A stretch of 64,000 nt of DNA from Apostichopus japonicus (taxonomy: Eukaryota; Echinodermata; Holothuroidea; Aspidochirotida; Stichopodidae), in assembly GCF_037975245.1 (NCBI RefSeq), contig NC_092574.1, forward strand, positions 4,125,001 through 4,189,000, written 5' to 3'. A model generated the notes under the pieces. The model made no database searches. It saw only the letters and a list, made by a program, of their open reading frames with translations, and was not told where the DNA came from. The position numbers and the translations under genes are program-made. This document shows positions 1 through 13,100 of the stretch, piece by piece. Positions within the stretch are counted from its first letter, which is position 1; the number at the start of each line of letters is the position of its first letter.

Positions 1-687
1 TCAACAAATACCTATTATAGTACAGACCTACTACATGCCATATACCATACAGGATAAATACCTATTATAGTACAGACCTACTACAAGCAATATACCATAC
101 AGGATAAATACCTATTATAGTACAGACCTACTTCTTGCAATATACCATACAGAATAAATACCTATTATAGTACAGACCTACTTCTTGCAATATACCATAC
201 AGGATAAATACCTATTATTGCACAGACCTACTTCTTGCAATATACCATACAGGATAAATACCTATTATAGTACAGACCTACTACATGCAATATACCATAC
301 AGGATAAATACCTATTATAGCACAGAAATACTACATGCAATATACCATACAGGATAAATACCTATTATAGTACAGACCTACTTCTTGCAATATACCATAC
401 AGAATAAATACCTATTATAGTACAGACCTACTACATGCAATATACCATACAGGATAAATACCTATTATAGTACAGACCTACTTCTTGCAATATACCATAC
501 AGGATAAATACCTATTATAGTACAGACCTACTACATGCAATATACCATACAGGATAAATACCTATTATAGTACAGACCTACTTCTTGCAATATACCATAC
601 AGGATAAATACCTATTATAGTACAGACCTACTTCTTGCAATATACCATACAGGATAAATACCTATTATAGTACAGACCTACTACACA
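1..687. repeat. 50-bp minisatellite, about 13.7 copies
   Basis: CCTATTATAGTACAGACCTA recurs exactly every 50 bases (11, 61, 111 ...). The last full unit ends near 687. Units differ at a short CTACATG/CTTCTTG position and a few single bases. The array runs off the left edge and lies in the intron after ARAP exon 15. Confidence 0.95.
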
Positions 688-1081
688 CATATCTGATGGA
701 CTGACAAAATGATTGAATAAAGTAGATTCTCATAGCAGGCTGCACTTTAGTACAGACTATACGTAAATCACATAACATGTAACAACAAACCACTACTTAT
801 TGTTACATTAATATAACATTGTCAAGTAAGGACTACCATAGAAGAAGCTTAGAAATCTCTGCTATATCTCTGTTCCTTGCTCCTTTGCTGTTAGCCAGTG
901 TTATTATCAACAAAGGCTATCAACACCTTCATTGCTTCCTTTCACAAAAACAATAAGGAAATATAGATAGTATAGACAGTTATTAATGGTAGGGCTGTTT
1001 TCTTCAAGTAGTTTGTACACACGGCTTCCTTGTTAGCACGGATATAAATACAAGACTTGTACCAAGGTAATATGTACTTAC

Positions 1082-1142
1082 CTCTCATGGAACACTCTGC
1101 ACAATATTTATTGCTGCTATTCTGCCAAACAGTCTCCAGAAA
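1082..1142 (-). CDS. ARAP: ARAP exon 15: start of ArfGAP zinc finger
   Basis: The exon is 61 bases, phase 0 in and phase 1 out. Only one frame is open, giving FLETVWQNSSNKYCAECSMR. The VW-x-N-x-x-N-x-x-CAEC pattern is the first half of the CX2CX16CX2C zinc finger of ArfGAP domains. The remaining cysteines and the catalytic arginine are on the next exon, outside the window. The acceptor is TATTTCTCTTTATAG and the donor GTAAGT. Confidence 0.9.
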
Positions 1143-4100
1143 CTATAAAGAGAAATAATATTCTTAAGAATAGTACTCATATTGTGTAAAACTGGACTAT
1201 AATAGCCATTTGGGCTTATAACTTGATATAAAGTTGGAACAGAACCTAACTAGTCCTTAAAATAAAAAGAATAAACATAAGGGAGGTTTAGTAATCGTTG
1301 GGACATTACGGGACATCAAAGAAGATCACACAATGAAGATGTTTCCCTGATCTGTAATTAGGCCTCTCACCTGGCGAGAAGAAAGACCCTCTTGGATGGC
1401 TTCTTCGAAGGCACTCCGCCACTGAGATGTTTCTATCGGACTATCAGCTGACAAACTTTAGAAAAATTTGTAAAAGATTTGTATCAACTATGAATTTCAG
1501 AATGAACAAAATATCAGTTGGTGTGACACAGGAATGAACTCATTAGATCAACTTTCTGGTGACCAAAGAATTATTGTAAAGACATAAAAGACATGTGCAT
1601 ATGATGAGAATAAGGGCCATAAATAATTCAAGACCAGAAAATAGAGCATAGAGTCTTAGCTTTACTTCAAAGACTAATGCAGCTTGCTATTTGACCAGAA
1701 TCTGACTAAAATATCCACAAATACCTTGCTGAAGGCTCTCAGTAAGGCAGCAAGTTATTTTTCTTGTTAAAGGATTACTTAAGACTGTGAGGGAAATTCC
1801 AGGAATTATGGTAAAACCATACAGGTGAATCCCCAACCCTCCCCCCCCCCCAAAAAAAAATGGTGAAAAGTTGGTGCTTAAATTTGTGAACCCTCAATTT
1901 ACTAACATATGATCACTTAAATAGCATTCTCCCTTTATTTTACTTACTTTATAATTTCTTAAATTCAAACAAGAATACTGCCACTTTTTATGCTAATGAA
2001 ACTAGACTCAGTTATTGACTCCTGAGAGAGTGTTGTGGTAAAACATAGCTAAATGTACCAAGAACCAACTTGTTATAGTTATGAGTAGAGGAATACAACA
2101 TCAAACTTACAAGTACATGGAGGAAGGAGTTGTGAGCTGTAATCTACTCTTGGCGACCTCCTTCACATTGGCAAGCTTCATTTCAATATCACAAATTGCA
2201 ACAGCCGCATCAAAGTCCTGATAATGAAAAGCAAATGAACAATAGTACAACCGTACAGTCTGTGATAACAGCCATCTCAAGAGCATCTAACTTACTAGAC
2301 AGGCTCCAATAAGTATGAATAAATCTAACTTACTAGACAGGCTCCAATTAGTATGAATAAATCTAACTTACTAGACAGGCTCCAATTAGTATGTATAAAT
2401 CTAACTTACTAGACAGGCTCCAATAAGTATGAATAAATCTAACTTAAAAGACAGGCTCCAATAAGTATGAATAAATCTAACTTACTAGACAGGCTCCAAT
2501 TAGTATGTATAAATCTAACTTACTAGACAGGCTCCAATAAGTATGAATAAATCTAACTTAAAAGACAGGCTCCAATAAGTATGAATAAATCTAACTTACT
2601 AGACAGGCTCCAATTAGTATGTATAAATCTAACTTACTAGACAGGCTCCAATAAGTATGAATAAATCTAACTTACTAGACAGGCTCCAATTAGTATGAAT
2701 AAATCTAACTTAAAAGACAGGCTCCAATAAGTATGAATAAATCTAACTTACTAGACAGGCTCAAATTAGTATGAATAAATCTAACTTACTATAGACAGGC
2801 TCCAATTAGTATGAATAATCACAGATAGCAAATTAAATTTGATTCAAAATACACAACGTTTTTAGTTATACTATATAAACTTATTGATAGGATCACACAA
2901 TTATTTATTCCAATGATCTGCAACATTAATCATTAATGTTATATCCAGGAAAACATAAAGCTGTCTTCTGACAGATGATAACATATTTAGCTCCCACGAA
3001 CAACAGGAATTCCTTCCCAGCATGATGTAATAGTCAGAAAAGATTAGTTGTTACAGAAGACATTAACTCCATTTTGCAACATTTCTGTATTCAATATCAT
3101 TGCAAAGCTGAGGATAAAAACAATGTGCTCTACCATTTTAGATTTGTAAATGCAGAGCATCTCTCCTTTAACAGCTACATATCTGAGAAGGTGAAAGAGA
3201 AAAAACAAGAAACAATAGCAGCATTAGTTATGAAAGACTGATTTCATCAAGCAAGTAAACCATTCTGCTTTATACAAGTTTGTTTCCCCATTTCTTTTGC
3301 TCATTGATGCAAACAGAAGTCTTGTTTCGGCAACTTTTTCCCCCCCATTTTTTACACAATTACAAATGATGACACCACTAACACAGCCTTTTCGGAAGTT
3401 ATTAATTCCATCATTTACTATACAATAGGGTCAGCGATACTACATTGCAACTTGGATGACAGCTTTATGTCAATTTCTTCATTTGAACTGTTAGGAAGAT
3501 ATTGTAGTAAATCAACAATTTTCTTATTCAACATGTTTTTGGGCATAAGGCCCCAGCAGTAGTAACAAATCAAAACACACATGTTACTTAGTGTGACCTT
3601 AAACACACCTAGAACATGCCTTTGGAACACAATTTAAGTACATACCTGACATGGTTGTTTGTCATGGTGGGCAAGATTATTTAATACCAAGGTTTCAACA
3701 GTGTCAATTTTAATATGCACTTAGTGTAGGACTAATCAGTATACCTGAACTAGAGTATTATAGCCAGTTCATTTCATATTTAATTATACATATAGGCTCG
3801 TTAGCACATAAGACAATGTATCAAGGATATACAGCCCTTCATCTGCTTAGTTTACATCACAAATCATGTTGTTTTAACACAAAGGAAATATTGCAGAAAT
3901 GACAATTTTCTGCAGAAACAACAGAAAAAAGCTGCAGAAATTAGTTTTACAAAAGAACACTATTTTGCAAAAGTAAAGAGGTTGCAGAAACAAGCATTTT
4001 TTTTGGCAAAAGCAACAATGTTTTTGCACAGGCCCTTGAATTGAGAGTACATTTTTAAGCTAAGCAGACATTTCAATGTATCAAATTTCACATCAAACAT

Positions 4101-7100
4101 TTTGCAAGCAAAGTACAAAAATTGAGGGCATTTCATCTTGCAAGAATAATCCCTTACAGTTATGAATAAGATAACCCAATTGTAGTTTTCAACTAGCAAT
4201 GTCAAATAGTTTATCCCCCACACGAGTTATGTTTGTCCGCCACCAGTATAGCCGTTCCTGAGCTCCATTTGGGAGTTTATCAAATTCCTCTCTAAAGATC
4301 TCCCATCCATGAAAACAAGATAGAATCAAGTCTCAAGACTGGTGATTGTATTAAGATATTAATTAGCAAAGAATCACTCCACGAGAAGCTTCTACCATGG
4401 GCACCAAGGCAGCACAAGCTACAAACTTAATCTTACCTCTTTGCGCTTACGCCTTCAAATTTGAGGTACCCCTAGAAAATAAAATCAAGAATATATTATT
4501 GATTATCTCCAAAGATGGATGTGACCGCTACTTTAGCAAACTGAATTCACTGAAATGTAAAGACACTATACTGATAGTTCTTGAATAAATGTTCAAACAA
4601 ATAACATCCCAAGCCTCCTTTTGTTTTATCTTTGATAATTGCCTCATCTTGTTATAAACGTTGTATTAATCATTTGGGTTCCTGGTTCCCTGTATGCTGC
4701 TCAACACTGCATGTTGTAGAAGTTAGCTATGTTAAAGGTAATGGTAAGTCAAATAAACCGGATTATATTTATCCTGGTAACTAGCAAACCTTACAATCTG
4801 TGCTTAAAATACTGGATATGTTAATAAGTTCACTGTAATCTGAAAACACTGGTAACACATTGCATTTTTGGTCAACTTATTTGCTAATCATTTAGAGATA
4901 TAAAGCAACATATAATTGTCATGTTAATACCACATACAGTTTCTGTTTGAAAGATCCCACATATAAGGTCAAGATATCCACGTTGATCCGGCATATAAGG
5001 TCGGGATATCAACGTTGATCCGGCATATAAGGTCGGGATATCAACGTTGAACATGTGTTTACTGTATATAAGGTCAGGATATCCATGTTGAACATGTGTA
5101 TACTGCTTGTAAGGTCGGGATATCCATGTTGAACATGTGTATACTGCATATAAGGTCAGGATGTCAATGTTGAACATGTGTATACTGCATATAAGGTCAG
5201 GATATCCATGTTGAACATGTGTATACTGCAGGTTCATAACAAGGAACTTACTTCTTTATCAGGACTACTCATATTTCCACCAATAGGGAAACCTCCTGGT
5301 GGCAGCTGCTCGGGAAGAATATAGATAATAGACAAAACGGTAAACATGTAATGACAACTATGAACAGAATAACATGGTAAAATAGATGTTAACCACCACT
5401 GAAGACACTCAGATACTAAGATCAAAATGTCAACAGTAATGATTTTGTGACTACACATTTGAGATATTAGGAGAAACTATCCCGTTATTAGAAAATTTTG
5501 ACATTAAGAAATTGAGATATTGCAATCAAGACCTTGACATTTGAATATCTGAATATTAACACAGATTGCCTGCCATCTATAGGCTCTTATAACACAGAGT
5601 GCCATCATTAGGCTTTTATTACATAGAATGCCATCTTTAATCTATTTATACACAGGTTGCCAAAGACTCTTACTATGCATAGAGTGATCTAGCATCTAGC
5701 ATAGAGTGCATCTCTAGCAAACATGAGAGTGTTCTCTCTGTCTGTGTTATGTTCCCCTCACTCTATCTCTTGCATTTTCTTTATCATTTTGCTGACTGTT
5801 GTCCTCTAATCAACCAGTACTTATTTACATATTTACTTCTACTCATTTGTCTAAATGTACCAAGTTACCTGTCAGTCATCCTTATTTTGTAATAATTATT
5901 TCTGTAATTATGCCTCTTTTGCCTCTGTAGTCGATCCTGATGAGATCAAACATACATCTGCCTACATACAGGCGGCACTTACCAAAGATTCAATAGTTCA
6001 AGTGTATACATTACACAGTAATATCATACAAGCAATCCACTGAGGATGTGAAAATTAGTAAAAAACAACTTTCACTTTGAACTGAAAATGTATGAAGTAA
6101 GCAGACTACACGTCACGTCAAAGTCAACTATCTGACACCAAATGTAAATAATCAAATATATCATCAAACATTACCAACGGAAAGAAAACCTCCAGAAAAG
6201 GAAACAGTGCTGCTGCAACAATGACTACTTGATGTTAAAAACCAATGAGGTATCTGGCAATAGTCAGGCAGTATCTGCCAAAACTTATCTCATGCAAACA
6301 TTGCATTTCAGAGCACAAACATTGTTATCCTGTGGTCAATGGTTCATGTCACATTCAGACATTTTTTCCCCCAGTTTTTCCCATCATAAATTTGTTCAAA
6401 TTTCTTTTCTCTTGCCTGTTTATTCCGCCTTTTACTTTTGTTCATTATTTTGAAGGAACTTTAATGTTTGAACATTTCTTATTCCTAGGGCGCCAATAAA
6501 TTATGCTAGTGTAACTAGAAACAAATTATATATTGCTTTGGATTGAGGGTTGATATTTGAGAACAATAAAGAATATCAAATTGCAAAAAGTTTTTCAGAG
6601 ATAAAATGTCTGAGATTATCTGTGAGGAACAATTTTCAGTGGCAGTTTGATACTGCTTCGGAATTTTTTCTTGGTTAAAGAAACAATTCTACAGTACACA
6701 AGAAATTTCACCAATGATGGCTCTTAACCTCTCAGCTAAATTCAATCAAGTGACAATTTTGTTTAATAACTGCACAAACCATTAACAGATGAAAGATTAT
6801 CATCAAAGGAACAGTTTGCCAATGTATACAGACAATCAAACTATTTGTCAAGATGCCAAACCTCATTGATATTGAATTATATCTAACATCAAATATGCAA
6901 GTTGGGATGTTGCAACAGCTCCCCCATACAGCAAAATACCTTGATGAATTAAAAACTCCACTCTACACTATATTACAGAGAAACACACACACACACTGCC
7001 ATGGGATATTACCCACAGGAGCTAACTTCAAACTGTTTTAATATGAGAGACAAGATACATACACTAACTAGCAATGACCTTGGTAGCTTATCTTCTGGAT

Positions 7101-10100
7101 AACAATGTGCTTGAATGGTAAGAAACCTATTCAAAGTCGTTAATTACTACTGGTAGGAGTGCCTGGCACATATGACGGAAAACCCTATCATCCTTATTCC
7201 ACTCGTAAATCTACAGGACAGTATAAACTCCATAACAATATCATGTGAACTATGTTGTTAAGTGTTTGACTCATTCCATAATCAATATACCATTGAATGG
7301 AGGGGGAAACCCCACTCAAGGATTATTGACACACCACTGTAGGAAATATCAGTTGACATCTCAAGCATAATATCTGGCACATATGACAGAAAAAGGAAAT
7401 AAAGTAGTAGAGATTAAATTCTATAAGAAGAATAATGCACGGCATGGAAGACAAAATTAAATTAATACTTCCTGAGATTGAAAACTCATCAGACAGGTAA
7501 TCCACATTTCTTGTCACAGTGAATTGAGAGATCCAGCATGTGATAAAAAGTAACAATGCCCCCCCCCCCCCAAAAAAAAATGGAAAACAGGCCTCTCCAG
7601 AGAACGATGAATGAAAACCTTGTGATCACATGAATTGACATTTTCCGGCCTACTGCAGGAGGTACTGTATATTACGTGAATACCTATGTGTATCATACAC
7701 ACCAATATGAATTTGTCTCATCCAGAATGCAATGTACCTATTTCTGCAAGAAGCCCTGCAAACTGCTTACTAATTCTACAAAAATAACATAAACAGGCAA
7801 AATGAATAGAAATTAGAAACTAATAACTACTTACATTGTAAGACAGAATTGATTGCATCAGTGTACTGGCCCATTTTATGCAGTCATCTGCAAAAAGTAG
7901 ATAAACAAAAAGTCATGTTAAATTTGGGGATTTTGATTTGATTTGATTTATAAAGATCCACCTTTCAGGGTTGCTCCTTCTGTCTCTACCAGTTATTGAC
8001 AATCGGTTCCAATCAATACATTCCACTAGCACGACTATGGTATACATGTTCCTCCTTCTGTCTCTACCAGTTATTGACAATCGGTTCCAATCAATACATT
8101 CCACCAGCACGACTATGGTATACATGTTCCTCCTTCTGTCTCTACCAGTTATTGACAATCGGTTCCAATCAATACATTCCACCAGCACGACTATGGTATA
8201 CATGTTCCTCCTTCTGTCTCTACCAGTTATTGACAATCGGTTCCAATCAATACATTCCACCAGCACGACTATGGTATACATGTTCCTCCTTCTGTCTCTA
8301 CCAGTTATTGACAATCGGTTCCAATCAATACATTCCACCAGCACGACTATGGTATACATGTTCCTCCTTCTGTCTCTACCAGTTATTGACAATCGGTTCC
8401 AATCAATACATTCCACCAGCACGACTATGGTATACATGTTCCTCTTTCTTTGTTAAAAGTAATTGCCACCACACCTATGGAATATTTGTTCCTCTTTCTG
8501 TTTCTACCATTTATTATTGATCAGAACCGATCAAAGCTGACACCTGCACACCCTGGAATACATCTTCCTCTTGTAAGACAATTCATGATTAAAGGTAAAG
8601 ATAGGGTAAACAATCAAATTATTGCAGTTAGAGAAACTCACCGAGATTATCTGTTGCAAAGTTGAGGGTCTTCCCGTTTGTGTATAGGTCTAATTTGTAA
8701 GATCTTTCCTGCAAATAGGCAAAAATGACAAGAAAGTCAGGAACTACATGTTGCACATACAAGTACAGCCACTGTACATCAAACTGTTCTGACCAAAATA
8801 GCTTAATTCTATAGCTATTTATCGGGACGATACAATCGCTCACTGTTTCAGAAGGCAATGTTTGCTAATAATTCTAATATCAAGTCGAGAGAAGTAATAG
8901 TCAATAGTTGGGAAATGCTTAAATGTGGTGGTTATATGGTTACTAGTTAAAGGCTACAATCAACAGGTACATTGTACCTATGATCATGTCACTAAAACAT
9001 GGCACAATCCAAATGGCTAGGAAGATACATGCAGAGGTAATCTGCGTTGATCGTGTTTTCCGGCACTAGGACCACTCTCCATCATGTGCATTGCATGGAA
9101 TTAACCCAGCCTTTATAATGTTTATAATCATGAACAGTTATAAGTAATCTAAAAACCACTTGAATTGGTATAAAAGTAAAAGCATTACAAATTTTTGTGT
9201 TGCATTAATCAATGTCAACTTCTGACTTTTCTGTTTGTGCATCAACACATTCCTGAATTAATCAAAGATTTATATACGTGACGACACTGACAAATCTCTA
9301 ATGCTGTACTTAGTATGATGTTGTCATGGCAACTAATAAAGGTATTGTTAGATACATCAAGTGAAACTATGTGAAGACTACAAAGAATTTTCTTCAAATC
9401 CAGTTTTTTTGTCTCAATTTCTTCTTTAAATCAAATATATTTTAAATCTTTTAATAAACAAATATGATTAAATCTATGGATATGCAAGGAATTGATGAAG
9501 TTTATCAAAGTGTACTTCCATATCAGGATCCCTTTCTGATTTATCCTTGTCAAGTTTCCATAAGCTGGTTAACGGAATATGAAGACTTTGATGAAAGACT
9601 GATAAAATTTCACTTTCATTCAAATTCTTGCTTCTTACTGAGCTTTATTAAGCAGGTCTTAAACAGACACGTAGCCAATCTTAATCAGACGACTAGCCAG
9701 TCTTCGTGGTGTGAGGGGGTTAACCAAGGCTTTTTTCTCCATTTTAATAGTAAAAACTTTACGGTTAATTAATGCTTTTATTGATGACAGGGGAGGGGAG
9801 GGGGAGGGGGAGCACAAAATTTGGCTGATGTCCAATCCGGGAGGGGTCTAAGAGATCTCTTATTTCTTTCGGTTGAGATGAAAAATAGCACTATCTTTTC
9901 TATCGTTTTAACTAAAATTTGCTGTCCCAAAATATTTCTGTGGGAGGAGCCCACTTTGCCTGGCCCATCCTCACCCCTCTGCTGGATATGGCACTGGTCT
10001 TGAAAATAGTTGGAAACACAGCTGTGTTTAACAAAGTTTACATTAATGTGATAGTACAAAACAGTCTTTAGACACAGAAGCAGGGTCTGGCTTGAATACT

Positions 10101-13100
10101 GATGTAGTTACAAAATAATTATAATAAAACTAATATTAGTTTCACTCTCCAAACATGTCCTTAAAGCACTTTGTGATCTTGTTGTAGTGTACAGTTAAGA
10201 TTAGATATTCAACTCTTTACACTTTAATATACCTGATAGACTCCTACGTGATAATCTAAACCACCAGAGTTGAAAGGTCATACTTGAATTATCAAGTGAG
10301 AAATAACATGTTGTAAACCTACATGCAAATATATTCTTCAAAAGAATGGGTGACAGTGTAGTCTGAATCGAGTTACAAGTTTGTCTTAACTTGTTTCACT
10401 AATCTGTCTTACTTCGCAGGCTGCATGAAATATCAACCAACACACTGATAACAGTAGACTTTAAGACCCACAAGATGTGTGCCTTGCATTAGTCATAGTA
10501 TCCTGTTAGGGCCATATTTCTTGTTCCATACACCCATCTTATTAGATTCACCAGTTAGATAAATGTGAAGCCTTTCCCTCAGACCTTCCCCTGGACAATT
10601 ATAAAGTAACAAGTACTTGTGTGTAGCCCAATAAGTGAACATAGCACCCACATTCATACAGTGTGCAGGATATTTATATAGCTGCTTTAAATACTAGTCC
10701 ATGTGACATATTGGACAGAAAAAACAAACAATAATGGCATAAATGAAGGGAAATGGCCATGTCTACTACAATGTAAACATAAGTACATTATTTCAAGTTC
10801 CCAGCAATATTTTTTGTAGGAAGTATATCTCGTTCAGCAAACTTAAAGTCAAGAACAGCTTTTTAGATACCTAATTTGCATATTATGCAAATATTGCTAC
10901 AATTCAGAATGAAACATGAATGCACTGTAGCATATGCTTCTGTTTAATGAACCTGATTATTAATTATAATCAAACAACAATGAGATGAGTTAAATAGTTC
11001 TCAATTATTTCTCCTTCTCTCTTACTACATTTTAATAAGGTATGAATATTCATGGTCGCTAAAGCTTCATAAAATAATTTATTATGATTATGATTAAATG
11101 CCCTTTACCTATATGACATATAAAGATTCAAGATGATTATCATTTTACATGGTGAAGTCAGTGTAACATACACTAGTGCAATCTAAATGTTTTACAACCC
11201 TTTGATTCATGGTCATCAGCTGGAGATCTCTGCTTCCACTTTGGATTTATAAAATGCAAAACCAAAATACTGTCTCATTAGACTGTATTGATAACTTGAA
11301 ACTAGACTTTAATAACACAGACTTGGGCAGGAATGTCACTACAAGCATCACAATATCTCTCTTGGTCCTTTGTGGTGGTGGATCTCCCAGTACTTCCTAC
11401 CTCCCCCCCTCTCTCTGCCCCACCCCATACCATTCCCCAAGACACAGAAGCAGGGTCTGGCTTGAATACTGATGTAGTTACAAAATAATTATAATAATAC
11501 TAATATTAGTTTCACTCTCCAAACATGTCCTTTAAGCACTTTGTGATCTTGTTGTAGTGTACAGTTAAGATATGATATTCAACTCTTTTGCTTTTCACTT
11601 TAATATACCTGATAGACTCCTACGTGATAATCTAAACCACCATAGTTGAAAGGTCATACTTGAATTATCAAGTGAGAAATAACATGTTGTAAACCTACAT
11701 GCAAATATATTCTTCAAAAGAATGGGTGACAGTGTAGTCTGAATCGAGTTACAAGTTTGTCTTAACTTGTTTCACTAATCTGTCTTACTTCGCAGGCTGC
11801 ATGAAATATCAACCAACACACTGATACAGTAGACTTTAAGACCCACAAGATGTGTGCCTTGCATTAGTCATAGTATCCTGTTAGGGCCATATTTCTTGTT
11901 CCATACACCCATCTTATTAGATTCACCAGTTAGATGAATGTGAAGCCTTTCCCTCAGACCTTCCCCTGGGCAATTATAAAGTAACAAGTACTTGTGTGTA
12001 GCCCAATAAGTGAACATAGCACCCACATTCATACAGTGTGCAGGATATTTATATAGCTGCTTTAAATACTAGTCCATGTGACATATTGGACAGAAAAAAA
12101 CAAACAATAATGGCATAAATGAAGGGAAATGGCCATGTCTATTACTATATAAACATAAGTACATTATTTCAAGTTCCCAGCAATTTTTTTGTAGGAAGTA
12201 TATCTTGTTCAGCAAATTTAAAGTCAAGAACAGCTTTTTAGATACCTAATTTGCATATTATGCAAATATTGCTACAATCCTGAATGAAACATGAATGCAC
12301 TGTAGCATATGCTTCTGTTTAATGAATCTGATTGTTAATTATAATCAAACAACAATGAGATGAGTTAAATAGTTCTCAATTATTTCTCCTTCTCTCTTTC
12401 TACATTTTAATAAGGTATGAATATTCATAAATAGTTAAAACATGCAGGAGGCAGATCAAATCAAGACTTTGGTTAAATGTCATTTACACGTGTTTGGATT
12501 CGGAAAAAATTCCTTTTCAGTACAGGTTGTAAATTTACAATATAAATGTAAGTACTTTATTTCAAGTTCCCAGCAACCTTTTCTGCAGGAATTTAAAGTC
12601 AAGAACAACATTTTCGATACCTAATTTGCATATTATGCAAATATCCTAACATTTCAGACTGAAAAAAATGATTGCACTGTAAGTTATGCTGCTGTTTAAT
12701 GAATTTATTGTTAGTTATAATCAAACAAATATGAGACAAGTTAAACAGTTGTCAACTATTTCTCTTTCTACATTTAAATAATATATGAATATTCATTATA
12801 GTTTAAAAGATGGACGCAGCATATATATCAAGGGGACGCTTTGTATGTAATTAATTATCAATTTTTTTTATTAAATGGCATTCATACACATTTGCATATG
12901 GAAAGACTACTGTTTGTAAATTAACAATAAATTATCTTCATTTTGTAAGTAGTTTTAGAGCAATATAATGCTTAAAGGCATTGAAGACTCCCTCACTAAA
13001 AAATGCTCATGCCGGTACTCTGACCTAGTTTCAAATGAGGTGTAACAGAGGTGTTAGACACCACCATCTATCCCAGAAAACACACAAAGCTTGCTACTGT

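Noticed and set aside
1-687. CRISPR-like array
   Set aside because: Units are contiguous 50-mers without unique spacers in a eukaryotic intron; this is a minisatellite.
4195-4335. Minus-strand open stretch with REEFDKLPNGAQERLYWW
   Set aside because: No CAG acceptor at a usable place, and exons 10-11 already join in phase; likely chance.
7913-8520. Three long repetitive ORFs (161-174 codons) on both strands
   Set aside because: They are by-products of a stop-free 78-bp tandem repeat; open on both strands and in intron sequence.
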